A stretch of 64,000 bases of DNA from an uncultured Collinsella sp. (GTDB lineage: Bacteria; Actinomycetota; Coriobacteriia; Coriobacteriales; Coriobacteriaceae): positions 1 to 64,000 of the forward strand of contig CAUACA010000007.1 of the NCBI GenBank assembly GCA_958427355.1, given 5' to 3'. The position numbers and the translations under genes were made by a program. Every line of letters starts with the position of its first letter. The stretch's first letter is position 1. Under the pieces are notes generated by a model. That model saw only the letters and a list, made by a program, of their open reading frames with translations. It was not told where the DNA came from and ran no database searches. Below, piece by piece: positions 44,379 to 53,389 of this stretch.

Positions 44379-45779
44379 TTAGGCCTGCTCGGAAGCCTTG
44401 GGCTCGTCCTTGTACAGAACAAACGAGACGGCAAAGGAAACCAGCGCGGCGACCGCAAACATGATCGCGTACTGCACGGGCTGGGCCAGGCACAGCAGGA
44501 TACCGAAGATACCGGTAACGCCCGTGCCGGAGGCAGCCAGCGAAGTGAGCGCGCAGACCAGGGCACCGCAACCGCCGCCGATGCAGCCGGCGATGAAGGG
44601 CTTAAAGAAACGCAGGTTCACACCAAAGATGGCGGGCTCGGTAATGCCCATGAAGGCGGACAGGGCCGAAGGAAGCGCCAGGCCCTTGATCTTGGCATCG
44701 CGGGTCTTAAAGGCAACCGCTAGTGCGGCGCCGCCCTGGGCGATGTTGGCGGCACTGGCGATGGGCAGCCAATAGGTCACGCCGTACTGGGCGAGCTGGC
44801 CAAGGTCGATGGCGGTGTACATCTGGTGGATACCGGTAACGACCGTGGGGGCATAGAACAGGCCGACGATAAAGGAACCGATGCCGAAGGGCAAGGTGAG
44901 CAGGGCCTGGATCAGGCCGAGGATGGCATTCTCAGCCCAGACAAAGATGGGGCCGACGGCAACGAGGGTCACGAGCACGGTCACGAACACCGAGACGAGC
45001 GGAGTCACAAAGAGGTCGAACATCTCGGGAACGATCTTGTGGAGGCGCTTCTCCAAGAAGGCGAGGATGGCGCAGGCGATGACGATCGGGATCACGTGGC
45101 CCTGATAGCCAACCCACTCAAAGCTGTACACGCCGGGAATGACGGTGACCATGGTCTGCACGCCCTCGGAGGCAACCGTATAGGCGCTCTGCAGCGAGGA
45201 GTTGATAAACGCACCGCCGACGACGGCGCCCAGATACGGGTTGGCGCCAAATGCCTTAGCGGCGGAGTAGCCGATCAGGATCTGCAGAATGCCAAAGGAC
45301 GTGCCCGAGACCAGGTCGGCGATCTTGTAGATAAAGTTATTGGTGTCGAGCGCGATAAAGCCGTTGGAGGCCATAAAGTTAAGGGCGCTCATAATGCCCA
45401 GCAGCAGGCCCGAAGCCACGATGGCGGGGATGATGGGGACAAAGACGTCGCCGAGCACCTTAATGGCGCGCATAAAGATGTTCTGCTGCTGCGCCGCGGC
45501 CTCCTTGACCTCGGCCTTGGTGGCAGCCTCGACGCCACTGAGCGCGATGAACTCCTCGTAGACCTTGTTGACGGTGCCAGTGCCAAAAATAATCTGGAGC
45601 TGGCCCTGGGCCTCAAAGACGCCCTTAGCGCCGTCGATATTCTCGAGGGCCTCCTTGTCAACCTTGGCGTTATCGGCAATCACCAGGCGCAAACGCGTGG
45701 CGCAATGCGCGGCAGAGACGATGTTGTCGGCGCCACCGATGTTGTCGAGCACCTCTTGGGCTGATTTGCGGTAGTCCAT
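44379..45779 (-). CDS. scrA: PTS sucrose-type EIIBC component
   Basis: A 466-residue permease of the glucose/sucrose superfamily. The EIIB domain (1-90) has the phospho-Cys at 26 in AAHCATRLRLV; the EIIC domain has about ten hydrophobic segments (PIIPAIVASGLLLGIMSAL, GFIALDTNNF onward). There is no EIIA domain, so it must borrow one. ATG 45779 has AGGAAAGGGAAG just upstream. Two LacI-type operators lie 60-100 bases upstream, and scrR is divergent in function though on the same strand. Confidence 0.9.
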   Translation of the reverse strand: MDYRKSAQEVLDNIGGADNIVSAAHCATRLRLVIADNAKVDKEALENIDGAKGVFEAQGQLQIIFGTGTVNKVYEEFIALSGVEAATKAEVKEAAAQQQNIFMRAIKVLGDVFVPIIPAIVASGLLLGIMSALNFMASNGFIALDTNNFIYKIADLVSGTSFGILQILIGYSAAKAFGANPYLGAVVGGAFINSSLQSAYTVASEGVQTMVTVIPGVYSFEWVGYQGHVIPIVIACAILAFLEKRLHKIVPEMFDLFVTPLVSVFVTVLVTLVAVGPIFVWAENAILGLIQALLTLPFGIGSFIVGLFYAPTVVTGIHQMYTAIDLGQLAQYGVTYWLPIASAANIAQGGAALAVAFKTRDAKIKGLALPSALSAFMGITEPAIFGVNLRFFKPFIAGCIGGGCGALVCALTSLAASGTGVTGIFGILLCLAQPVQYAIMFAVAALVSFAVSFVLYKDEPKASEQA

Positions 45780-45835
45780 GACTTCCCTTTCCTCCAACGG
45801 GTGCATGTGCACCCGGCCATCTTTGACACTTACAC

Positions 45836-45849
45836 TGTAATCGTTTTCA
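45836..45849. promoter_or_regulatory. LacI-type operator, scrA-proximal
   Basis: TGTAATCGTTTTCA, an imperfect 14-bp palindrome with central CG, repeated exactly at 45862-45875. It matches the site at 46960-46973 upstream of scrR. Confidence 0.7.
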
Positions 45850-45861
45850 GTTTCATATATC

Positions 45862-45875
45862 TGTAATCGTTTTCA
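45862..45875. promoter_or_regulatory. LacI-type operator, scrA-distal
   Basis: The second exact copy of TGTAATCGTTTTCA, 26 bases from the first, i.e. roughly two and a half helical turns away. Confidence 0.7.
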
Positions 45876-45963
45876 TAATAGGGTGAACGGTAGGAATAAG
45901 CCGGCGAATGGTAGTTTTACGGCAAAAACAGGGGCCTCAGAGGCAGACAGACGTGCCCAGAGC

Positions 45964-46944
45964 CTAGACATTCATAAGCTGATGGCCGAGCTTGAGCGTC
46001 TTGAGACCGCACTCCCCCTCCACGCCATCGAGCGTGTTGAGCAACATATTGGTCGCCTCGACGCCACTGGTCAGGTAGCCATAATGCACGGTGGGAATGC
46101 CGCCCGTCAGCGCGCGCAAAAACGCGTTGTCGCCAAAACCGCTCACGCGGTGTATACCCTCGCCCATGCCGCGAACCTCATCGATGGCACGCAGCGCGCC
46201 CGCCGCCATGGTGTCGGTCGCACATGCGATAAACGAAACATCGGGAGCGACAGAAAGCAGTTCACGCGCAGCGCTATAGCCGGAATCGAGCGTAAACGAG
46301 CCCAGGCGAATCAAGGCGGCATCGAGCGGGTTACCCGCGGCGCGCAGGCCGGCCTCAAAACCACGACGACGGTCGTAACCGGCGGCACGGTCTTCCTCGG
46401 TAACACCGATATAGGCGATCTTGCCATCTACCCGACCAGCGAGCGCCTGGCCCAGCTCAAAGGCAGCCTCGTAATCGTCATGGTAGACGCAAGCCGCGCC
46501 CTCGACGTTTTGGCCGATCAGCACAATGGGCACGCGGCACGACTCAATCGCCCGGCGATGCTCATCGGTGACCATGGTCGCCACCAGCACAATGCCATCG
46601 ACCGGATGGTTCTGGAACAGGTCAAGATACTCGAGCTCACGATCAGCCGCGTTGTCGGTATTGGCAAGCAGCATCTGATAGCCACGGCGACCGAGCACCT
46701 GGCCAATGCCGGCGGTAATGCGGCTTACGGATTCCGAGTTGATCTTGGGCACGATGACGCCGATGAGCTTGGTGGAACCGGTGCGCAGCGCGCGAGCCTG
46801 GCTGGACCGCACGTATCCGGTCAGCTCAATCGCCTGCTTAATACGCTCGGCCTTGTCCGCCGAGATATACCCACCGTTGAGGTAGCGCGAGACCGCGGCG
46901 CTCGAAACGCCCGCCAGCTCGGCCACATCTTTCATCTTTACCAC
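45964..46944 (-). CDS. scrR: LacI-family transcriptional regulator (ScrR-like)
   Basis: A 326-residue LacI/GalR repressor. The N-terminal helix-turn-helix and hinge are MKDVAELAGVSSAAVSRYLN and RSSQARALRTGST; the periplasmic-binding-like core (about 62-326) binds the sugar. It lies immediately upstream of the sucrose PTS, so it probably represses scrAB and, through the operator at 46960-46973, itself. Start GTG 46944 has AGGGG five bases upstream; ATG 46935 is possible. Confidence 0.88.
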   Translation of the reverse strand: MVKMKDVAELAGVSSAAVSRYLNGGYISADKAERIKQAIELTGYVRSSQARALRTGSTKLIGVIVPKINSESVSRITAGIGQVLGRRGYQMLLANTDNAADRELEYLDLFQNHPVDGIVLVATMVTDEHRRAIESCRVPIVLIGQNVEGAACVYHDDYEAAFELGQALAGRVDGKIAYIGVTEEDRAAGYDRRRGFEAGLRAAGNPLDAALIRLGSFTLDSGYSAARELLSVAPDVSFIACATDTMAAGALRAIDEVRGMGEGIHRVSGFGDNAFLRALTGGIPTVHYGYLTSGVEATNMLLNTLDGVEGECGLKTLKLGHQLMNV

Positions 46945-46959
46945 GAGCACCCCTGTCGT

Positions 46960-46973
46960 TGAAATCGCTTACA
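46960..46973. promoter_or_regulatory. LacI-type operator upstream of scrR
   Basis: TGAAATCGCTTACA fits the same TGWAANCGNTTWCA pattern as the two scrA sites, 16 bases before the scrR start, and suggests autorepression. Confidence 0.65.
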
Positions 46974-47053
46974 CAATGATACCCAACCCATACCGGCAAA
47001 TTGAGCAAATGGGACGAGCCACATGGATCATTTCAACAGCCCAGGTCAAGCAA

Positions 47054-47175
47054 ACGTCAGCGAGGGCGCAGCTGCCGTAGCGAGGTGCCGCGAAAGAGGA
47101 GCGAAGCGTACTTTATGTACGCGAGCGACGGTTTGAGCGGCAGATCGCCCGGCAGATGCCCGCGCAGCGTCGAGC
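47054..47175. repeat. extended imperfect palindrome at the end of the pel-like operon
   Basis: A stretch of about 120 bases folds back on itself: a CGTAC/GTACG centre at about 47107-47121, flanking GCAGCTGCCG..GGTGCCGC against GCGGCAG..CGGCAGATGC, and AAACG ends. It is noncoding and may be a structured 3' RNA or an intergenic repeat. Confidence 0.45.
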
Positions 47176-47178
47176 GGT

Positions 47179-47200
47179 CCGGCGTTTGTTAAAACGCCGG
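47179..47200 (-). terminator. hairpin after the DUF4956 gene
   Basis: CCGGCGTTT and AAACGCCGG form a perfect 9-bp stem with a GTTA loop, eight bases after the stop of the last gene of the polysaccharide operon. No clear U tract follows. Confidence 0.5.
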
Positions 47201-47207
47201 AACATAG

Positions 47208-47873
47208 TTAGCCGTGATATTCGCCGTTGTACTGGATGAGCGTCAGGTCCTCCACGCCGTCGAGCGCGCGGATGGCGTCGACATAGGGCATATCCACACC
47301 GTCAGAAAACACCTCGACGGCCATCTCGACCTTGTCGCCGCGCATGGTCTTAGACTTGACGGTGAACTTGGTGCGCCCAAATGCACGCACGATATCGTCG
47401 CCAGTGGTCTGACCCGTGTAGTGGATGACCATCATGTAAACGCGCGCCTTGTCCTGGTGGCTCGCAAAGCCGGCAATCATCACCACGATCACCACCGCCG
47501 TGAGCCCTACGAGCGCATACATGCCGGCGCCGGCCGTAATGCCCGTGGTAATAGCCCAAAACAGATACAGCAGGTCGAGCGGGTCCTTGACCGCCGTACG
47601 ATAGCGGACAATAGACAGAGCACCGACCATACCGAGCGAGATGACCACGTTCGTCGAGATCGCGAGCGTGACCATGCAGGTGAGCACGCACATGCCCACG
47701 AGCGTCACGGCAAAGCTGCGCGAATACACCACGCCGGTAAAAAAGCGCTTGTACACGTAATAGATCAGGATGCCCATGGCGAGCGCCACGAGCAGCGACA
47801 GGCCAATCTTGGCAGGGTCGACCTGGCCAAACGCCTCCAAGACGGAGTTCTTGAAAAAGTCCCTGGTGCTCAT
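47208..47873 (-). CDS. DUF4956 membrane protein
   Basis: A 221-residue DUF4956 protein: a hydrophobic N-terminal half with several membrane segments (about 22-140, including IGLSLLVALAMGILIYYVY and SLGMVGALSIVRYRTAVKDP) and a soluble C-terminal ferredoxin-like half. The conserved GALSIVRYRT..KDP block marks the family, which regularly accompanies VTC and CotH genes. Last gene of the operon, three bases after the VTC gene. Confidence 0.9.
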   Translation of the reverse strand: MSTRDFFKNSVLEAFGQVDPAKIGLSLLVALAMGILIYYVYKRFFTGVVYSRSFAVTLVGMCVLTCMVTLAISTNVVISLGMVGALSIVRYRTAVKDPLDLLYLFWAITTGITAGAGMYALVGLTAVVIVVMIAGFASHQDKARVYMMVIHYTGQTTGDDIVRAFGRTKFTVKSKTMRGDKVEMAVEVFSDGVDMPYVDAIRALDGVEDLTLIQYNGEYHG

Positions 47874-47876
47874 GGT

Positions 47877-48668
47877 CTAAATATCCCCTCGGTTCTCAAA
47901 ATCCGATTCCCAGTAATTAAATCCGCGCAGGTAGGCGGTCTTGTCATAACACAGGCAGTACTTAGAGACCGCCGTGAGTTCGGCCGCGCCCGGCGGCACC
48001 ATATCGCGCACCAGCTGCGGACAAAACTCCGTAAACTTGACCTCCATCACCAGCTTGTCGGGCTCCAGGACCGGCAACGCGGGCAGCGTCGCGTCAAAGA
48101 TATCGAAGCTTCCCACCGCGGCACGCACGTTCATGTCAAACGTAATGCGCACGGTGCCCTCATCCATCACCCACGGCTCGCGCTCGTAGTCCACGATGGT
48201 CCGCGGGCGCATCATGTTGCAGATGCACTCGATGTAGAACTCGCGACAGAGCGGATAGGTGCTCCTCAGCAAAAAGCCGTAGTCGCCAGCCAAAATCTGC
48301 TCAAACTCGCCGCGCGTAAGCGGCGCGTCCTCCTTGTAGATCCAGCTGCCGTACTTCTTTTTGCGCTCAAGCTTAATCACCTTGTCGCTGCCGTTATAGA
48401 TGCGCACGCGATACTTTTTGCGCATGAGAATGCCGGCGTCTTTTTCCTCGTAGGCCGAGTTGCAGTAGTCGTCAAAATACAGGCTGCGAATGGTGTAACC
48501 ACCCGCCCGCGCATGCTTGTCCAGTTTAAAAACCGGCGCCATGCGACAGGCAAGCGCGGAGTGCTCGCCCTCGTTAATGAGATATTTGAGCTCGTGGCGG
48601 TAACGCTCCTGCGTGGTACGTACAGGCGGAGCCGCCAAGCGCTCAAGCAGCGCGCTAGCCCTCCTCAT
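47877..48668 (-). CDS. VTC-domain polyphosphate polymerase
   Basis: A 263-residue VTC-type protein, the domain that polymerises ATP gamma-phosphate into polyphosphate in yeast VTC4. Basic tunnel residues are arranged as in the family: ERYRHELKYL, RSLYFDDYCNSAYEEK, KYRVRIYNGSDKVIKLERKK and a metal/acid EVKFTEFCP with SKYC. ATG 48668 has GGAGG six bases upstream within cotH and overlaps its stop. The neighbouring DUF4956 and CotH genes are its usual companions; substrate and product here are inferred. Confidence 0.9.
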   Translation of the reverse strand: MRRASALLERLAAPPVRTTQERYRHELKYLINEGEHSALACRMAPVFKLDKHARAGGYTIRSLYFDDYCNSAYEEKDAGILMRKKYRVRIYNGSDKVIKLERKKKYGSWIYKEDAPLTRGEFEQILAGDYGFLLRSTYPLCREFYIECICNMMRPRTIVDYEREPWVMDEGTVRITFDMNVRAAVGSFDIFDATLPALPVLEPDKLVMEVKFTEFCPQLVRDMVPPGAAELTAVSKYCLCYDKTAYLRGFNYWESDFENRGDI

Positions 48669-50424
48669 ACGTGTCCTCCACGACCTTGCCGCCGTCTTGC
48701 ACGTAAAAACACTTCATGCCGTAGTGCTTGCCGTCGTCGGTCACATAGTAGTCAAACGCATCTTGCCTATAACCGTCGGAGTTGGTGGCACGCACGCGCA
48801 CAAAATACTGGCCGGCATCGGGCGCATCGCAGGTCACCTCGGGAAGCAGCACGTCCTCGGCCTTAAAGACCACGTCGCTTATGGCATAGTCGCGCGCAAG
48901 CTCTACGGTGTAGCGAATGTCGCGCGCCTCAAAGTCGTAGGACGCATCCCAGTTAATGCGCAGCTTACCGTTATCGATCTGCGGCACGCCGATGTAGAAC
49001 GGCATGGGCTTTTTAAAACTCTCGCGAAAGCTCTTGTAGTTCTCCTCGATCTCGGAGGGAATCGCCACGGCGATCTGCTCGTATTGGTCCTTGGTGACAG
49101 GCAGATGGTCGATATCGGGCGAAGCAAAGACCAGGGATTCAGTCACCTCGCGGTAGTGCTTGATCATCTTGCTCAGGCGTGCCTCGGTCATATACGAGCG
49201 CAGGTCTTTGACGGCGCGGTCGAGCTCGCTGCGAAACGATTTGCTGCGCAGCGCACGATTGAACAGTACGTTGCCCCAGTAGTTGCTTGCGCCGCGCTCC
49301 CAGCTCGCATAGTCCGAGAACCCCGTAAGAGACAGCTCCAGCTTACGCAGCATGCCGTCGTTATCCCAATCTAAAAAGTACCAGGTATTTGAGTTGAGCG
49401 GGCTGTACAGATAGCAGTTACGGTTCTGCGTATCACAGTTGCCCGTCAGAATCTGAAACGCCAGCCAATAGACCAGATTCTCGGTATCAAAGTAGGTATC
49501 GAGCACATCATCGATCTTTTGTGATTCGTCGTTGAGCGCATCGAGCATCTCGATGAGCTTGGTGTGGTCCGAATCGCCCTTAATCTCGAGCATGCCCTCA
49601 AAGTTTGCCTGGTTGTAGTCGGGATCGTCGGCAAGCTTAATGGTGTCCTCGTAGCGATGGAAATCGAAGTTGTTCACCTTGTACAGATGCCCGTTCTTAT
49701 CCAGGCCATGTGCCTTAAGCGCCGTCTTGTTGAGCTGCTCCACCTGCGTAAACAGGCCGTAGTCCTCAAAGGTGTCGTTGGACTTTTCGGTCTGGTCGCA
49801 CACCCACAGATGCACAAACTGCGTACGCAGGCCCATCATCTGGGGTATCCCGCGGATAAGGTCATAGGCCATCTTGTTGCGAAAACGCATACCCTCGCCC
49901 ATGTGCTTGTTGAGCGCAATCGCGCGCTGTTGGCGCCAGGTACCCTTGCCCTTTTTGAGCTCCACCTTGTAATTCTTTTGCGAGTTGTTGCTCGATGTCT
50001 GACCGCGCACCTGCACGGTGGCATTGGGCGCTTCCTCGCCATAGCCAACCTCGCCGGCCACCGGGCCGTCTTCGTCGCCCGGCTGCAGCAGGCCCATAAC
50101 CTGATAGCGCGTCACGCCCATATCGGCATAGTCATACACCGAGTACGTGTTGATCTCAGCCCAGCTGTGGTCGGTGTTCTCGGAGCTGTTGCCGCGTGAG
50201 ACCGTCAAGTACATGGTCACAATACCCGAGTCATCGTAGACCTCGTACAGCTCGTCTTTATCGCGTAGGTGCTTGGTACCGTCCGAGGACTCGGCCTTTT
50301 TAATCTTGTCCTGCTTTTTAACCTTTTTAGTCGAGGATTCGTCCTGAGACGAACAGCCCGTAAGCAACAGCGCGCCGGCAGCCGCCTCGATCAGGCAGCG
50401 GCGAGACATCAACTTATCGATCAT
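48655..50424 (-). CDS. CotH-kinase family lipoprotein
   Basis: A 589-residue secreted lipoprotein: lipobox LLLTGCSS near residue 22, a Ser/Lys linker, then a CotH kinase core (atypical protein-kinase fold known to phosphorylate spore-coat proteins). Key blocks are VQVRGQTSSNNSQKNYKVEL, LNKHMGEGMRFRNKMAYDL and WYFLDWDNDGMLRKLE (the conserved Asp), ending in a fibronectin-III-like domain (about 500-570). It overlaps pelG by 11 bases; GGGGAGG precedes the ATG. The start upstream to 50580 is a shadow of pelG. Confidence 0.9.
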   Translation of the reverse strand: MIDKLMSRRCLIEAAAGALLLTGCSSQDESSTKKVKKQDKIKKAESSDGTKHLRDKDELYEVYDDSGIVTMYLTVSRGNSSENTDHSWAEINTYSVYDYADMGVTRYQVMGLLQPGDEDGPVAGEVGYGEEAPNATVQVRGQTSSNNSQKNYKVELKKGKGTWRQQRAIALNKHMGEGMRFRNKMAYDLIRGIPQMMGLRTQFVHLWVCDQTEKSNDTFEDYGLFTQVEQLNKTALKAHGLDKNGHLYKVNNFDFHRYEDTIKLADDPDYNQANFEGMLEIKGDSDHTKLIEMLDALNDESQKIDDVLDTYFDTENLVYWLAFQILTGNCDTQNRNCYLYSPLNSNTWYFLDWDNDGMLRKLELSLTGFSDYASWERGASNYWGNVLFNRALRSKSFRSELDRAVKDLRSYMTEARLSKMIKHYREVTESLVFASPDIDHLPVTKDQYEQIAVAIPSEIEENYKSFRESFKKPMPFYIGVPQIDNGKLRINWDASYDFEARDIRYTVELARDYAISDVVFKAEDVLLPEVTCDAPDAGQYFVRVRATNSDGYRQDAFDYYVTDDGKHYGMKCFYVQDGGKVVEDTYEEG

Positions 50425-51958
50425 CAGAACCTCCCCAATGTTTTTGGTACAGGCGGACCACCATACGTTCAAACGCACTGCGCGGCTCACCGCCCGCGCG
50501 CTTGTCCTCGTAGCATTGCTCAACACGGTCGAGCACCCGGCCAAGTTCGGTAAAACAGCCCGTCTTGTCGGTCGCCACAATGGGCTGCTGGCTCAGGATA
50601 CGATACGGCAAGTTGGCGGTATAGGTATCGAGCCGCAGCAGCGCCACGATAAAAAACACCGCCGCACCCAACAAAAAGCCAAAGCCGTAAAACTGCTGCG
50701 GCAAAAGCAACGACACGGCAGTCGCCAGCCCGGCCACACCGGCAAACAACCCCGAGGCCAGCACGGCCCCCTTGTAGTCGGTAAAGTACAGCAAGATAAG
50801 CATCACCGTATTGCCCACGGCATACAGGCCATAGCCCACGCACAGCGTGCGAAAATACCCGTGCATAAGGTTGTTAAAGCCCAACGGTAAGGCCGACAGT
50901 ACCGTGGTCTCGAGCGAGATGACCGCCGCGGTCACAAACAACTGTTTGAGCGCGCAAAAGCGCAGTTCGCTGTTAAGCGTGGAGAGCATCTCCTCCTCGA
51001 CCACCACAATATCGCCTACCACGCCGCCGTCATTGAACAGGCTGTAATAGTCGCGGTAGCGCGGATAGAAGTTGACCTCGACCGAGACCACAAAGTTGAC
51101 GGTCGTGACCAGGATCGTCAAAAACGCAATGAGCGCCGGCACATCGTAGTAGGGCGCACCATAAAACAAGCCCTTGACCTGCACGCCAATGGGACCGGCC
51201 CAAATAATCACCAGGTGCGCAAAGAGTCCCAGATTGGTTAACAGACCCGTGAGCGCCAGCGGCATAAACTGATCGAGCCACTGCAAAAAGGGCCAGGGGC
51301 TGCGGTCGCTCTGAGGAAAATACCGGTACAGCAGCACCACGTCCCAGGCGAGCATGACGCCGTAGCCCAGAGCAATTGACGCCAACAGGCCCTCGACCGG
51401 CGGCAGCCCCAGCGCCAGCGCGGCCAGGGCGCACAGGCACGCCACGCCAATGGCAGCCGCAAAGCTGCACAGGATGCCGCGGTAATCCTTGATGGCCGTG
51501 AGGTAACTCATGCCGCTCCAGTTGACGATCATAATGTTGAACAGCCACAGGCACAGCAGCCCCTGCAGCAGCGTGGCGCCCGAGAACAGCAAAAAGACGC
51601 CGTAGAGCACCGTGCCCGCAACGAGCATGACAGCATTGGAGCCCCAAAACGAGGGCAGAATCTCGTCCTCGCGCTCGGCAAACAACATGTCGGCCAAAAA
51701 GCGCGTGACCGGCATAGAGAAAAAGCTCGTGAGCAAAAGTGAGGCCAGCAGTGTGTAGGTCACCATGCACACCAGCAGATCCTGGTTGGCACGGCCCACA
51801 CCCCACAGACCGCACAGCACCAAGATACCCACCTGGAGCAGCACGCCCAACAGCATGGGACCCGTGCACACAATGCCGGCGTAGCCGTAAGCACGCATCG
51901 TGGCAAACAGGCCCTTGCGCCTAAACAGGCGCTTGAGCTCAAAACCAATTCCGGCCAT
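50414..51958 (-). CDS. pelG: exopolysaccharide transporter PelG
   Basis: A 514-residue membrane protein of the PelG family, a 12-helix MOP-like protein that with PelF/PelD/PelE forms the Pel synthase-export complex. The N-terminus GIGFELKRLFRRKGLF and segments VTYTLLASLLLTSFFSMPV and VISLETTVLSALPLG are family-like. Start ATG 51958 lies four bases after the pelF stop. Confidence 0.93.
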   Translation of the reverse strand: MAGIGFELKRLFRRKGLFATMRAYGYAGIVCTGPMLLGVLLQVGILVLCGLWGVGRANQDLLVCMVTYTLLASLLLTSFFSMPVTRFLADMLFAEREDEILPSFWGSNAVMLVAGTVLYGVFLLFSGATLLQGLLCLWLFNIMIVNWSGMSYLTAIKDYRGILCSFAAAIGVACLCALAALALGLPPVEGLLASIALGYGVMLAWDVVLLYRYFPQSDRSPWPFLQWLDQFMPLALTGLLTNLGLFAHLVIIWAGPIGVQVKGLFYGAPYYDVPALIAFLTILVTTVNFVVSVEVNFYPRYRDYYSLFNDGGVVGDIVVVEEEMLSTLNSELRFCALKQLFVTAAVISLETTVLSALPLGFNNLMHGYFRTLCVGYGLYAVGNTVMLILLYFTDYKGAVLASGLFAGVAGLATAVSLLLPQQFYGFGFLLGAAVFFIVALLRLDTYTANLPYRILSQQPIVATDKTGCFTELGRVLDRVEQCYEDKRAGGEPRSAFERMVVRLYQKHWGGSDDR

Positions 51959-51961
51959 CGG

Positions 51962-53389
51962 CTACTCCCCCTCTCTGGGCAGGTTAAACGCACACGCCGT
52001 CTCGTCGTACAGCGCGCGATAGTTGGCGAGCATCTGCTCGTGCAAAAAGTACGTGGCAACGCGACGCTGCCCGCGCTCCCCCATCTCAATGCGACGGGCG
52101 CGGCTCACGCACATGCGCTCCATGGCATCAGCCAAGCCCTTACGATACATGGGCGGCGTCACAAAACCCGCCACGCCAAAGTCGTCGCCCGGGGCGCCTT
52201 CGAGCAGCTCACGGCAGCAGCCCACCTCGGTCGTCACGCAGGGACGACACGCGGCGAGCGACTCCAGCACGCTGAGCGGCTGACCTTCGGAGATGCTAGT
52301 CAAAATGGTAAAGTCGAGCTTTTCCATGTACTCGACCACGTTGACGCGACCGGTAAAGATCAGGTCGTGCACGCCCAGGGTGTCGACGAGCGCATGGCAC
52401 TCGGCGCCGTACTCTTCGTCGTCCACGCCGCCCATAATGTGCAGGCGCACCTTGGGCAGGCGCTCGTGCAGCTCAAAGAAGGCGTAGATCATAGTCTTGA
52501 CGTCCTTGATGGGAGCCAGGCGCACCACCGCGCCAATGTCCACCCAGCCGTCATCGGGCTTTAAGGGGATATCCTTAAAGCGGTCGAACTGGATGCCGTT
52601 GGGGATGACCAGGCATTTGTCCGCATCGCAGCCCATATCGATCTGCGTCTTGCGGGCGTTATGGAACAAACTGGTCACGCGGAAGGCGCGGCGATAGATC
52701 TCCTCCGAAAGCAGGTAGAAAAAGCGAATCCAGCGGTCCTTAAACGACGGCACCACCCAGTCGGCGCGAATGATCTCTTCCTCGCGCTCACGGGTATAGA
52801 TACCGTGCTCGGTGAGCAGCACCGGCGCATGCTGAACGCTTGAGCCCAGGCAGGCGAGCAGGCCGCCGTAGCCGGTCGAGATGGCGTGGTACACATCGGC
52901 CACCGGCACCTCGCTGCCCAGCAGGTAGAGCACAGGCAGCAGCATGGAGCGCATGGTATGGAATGCGTCGGCAAAGGGCGTGTAAGGGTACTCGGCCAGG
53001 CACACGTCGCGAAAGATATCCATAAACGTGCGGCTCTGCAAAAACGAGAGCGGATGCACGCGGCGGCGCTGAAAGATATCGAACAGAACGTCCCAATCCG
53101 GATTGGAGAGCGGCACCAGGCGGCGTAGTGCCTCGCGCTCGCGGTCGTTAAAACTGGCTTCGTGCTGTTCGCCCGAAAGCCGCAGGGCATCGTCTAGGAA
53201 CACCTCGTGCACCTCGACCACGTTGCCGGGCAGCTCGTAGACAAACTTGCCGCGGTCGGCAGCATGCGCGCCGATCACCCACAGCACAAACTCGTGCTCG
53301 GGCATGGCCTGGATATAGCCATGCATCCAGGTAGATACGCCACCGTGCACATAGGGGTAGCAACCCTCGAGTACCAAGCAGATTCTCAT
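51962..53389 (-). CDS. pelF: GT4 glycosyltransferase PelF
   Basis: A 475-residue GT-B glycosyltransferase that polymerises the Pel chain from UDP-sugar. It shows LVLEGCYPYVHGGVSTWMHG, LLTEHGIYTREREEEIIRAD (the PelF signature), NGIQFDRFKDI and ISEGQPLSVLESLA, typical of PelF. The ATG overlaps the preceding TGA (ATGA) with GGAGGG upstream. Confidence 0.95.
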   Translation of the reverse strand: MRICLVLEGCYPYVHGGVSTWMHGYIQAMPEHEFVLWVIGAHAADRGKFVYELPGNVVEVHEVFLDDALRLSGEQHEASFNDREREALRRLVPLSNPDWDVLFDIFQRRRVHPLSFLQSRTFMDIFRDVCLAEYPYTPFADAFHTMRSMLLPVLYLLGSEVPVADVYHAISTGYGGLLACLGSSVQHAPVLLTEHGIYTREREEEIIRADWVVPSFKDRWIRFFYLLSEEIYRRAFRVTSLFHNARKTQIDMGCDADKCLVIPNGIQFDRFKDIPLKPDDGWVDIGAVVRLAPIKDVKTMIYAFFELHERLPKVRLHIMGGVDDEEYGAECHALVDTLGVHDLIFTGRVNVVEYMEKLDFTILTSISEGQPLSVLESLAACRPCVTTEVGCCRELLEGAPGDDFGVAGFVTPPMYRKGLADAMERMCVSRARRIEMGERGQRRVATYFLHEQMLANYRALYDETACAFNLPREGE

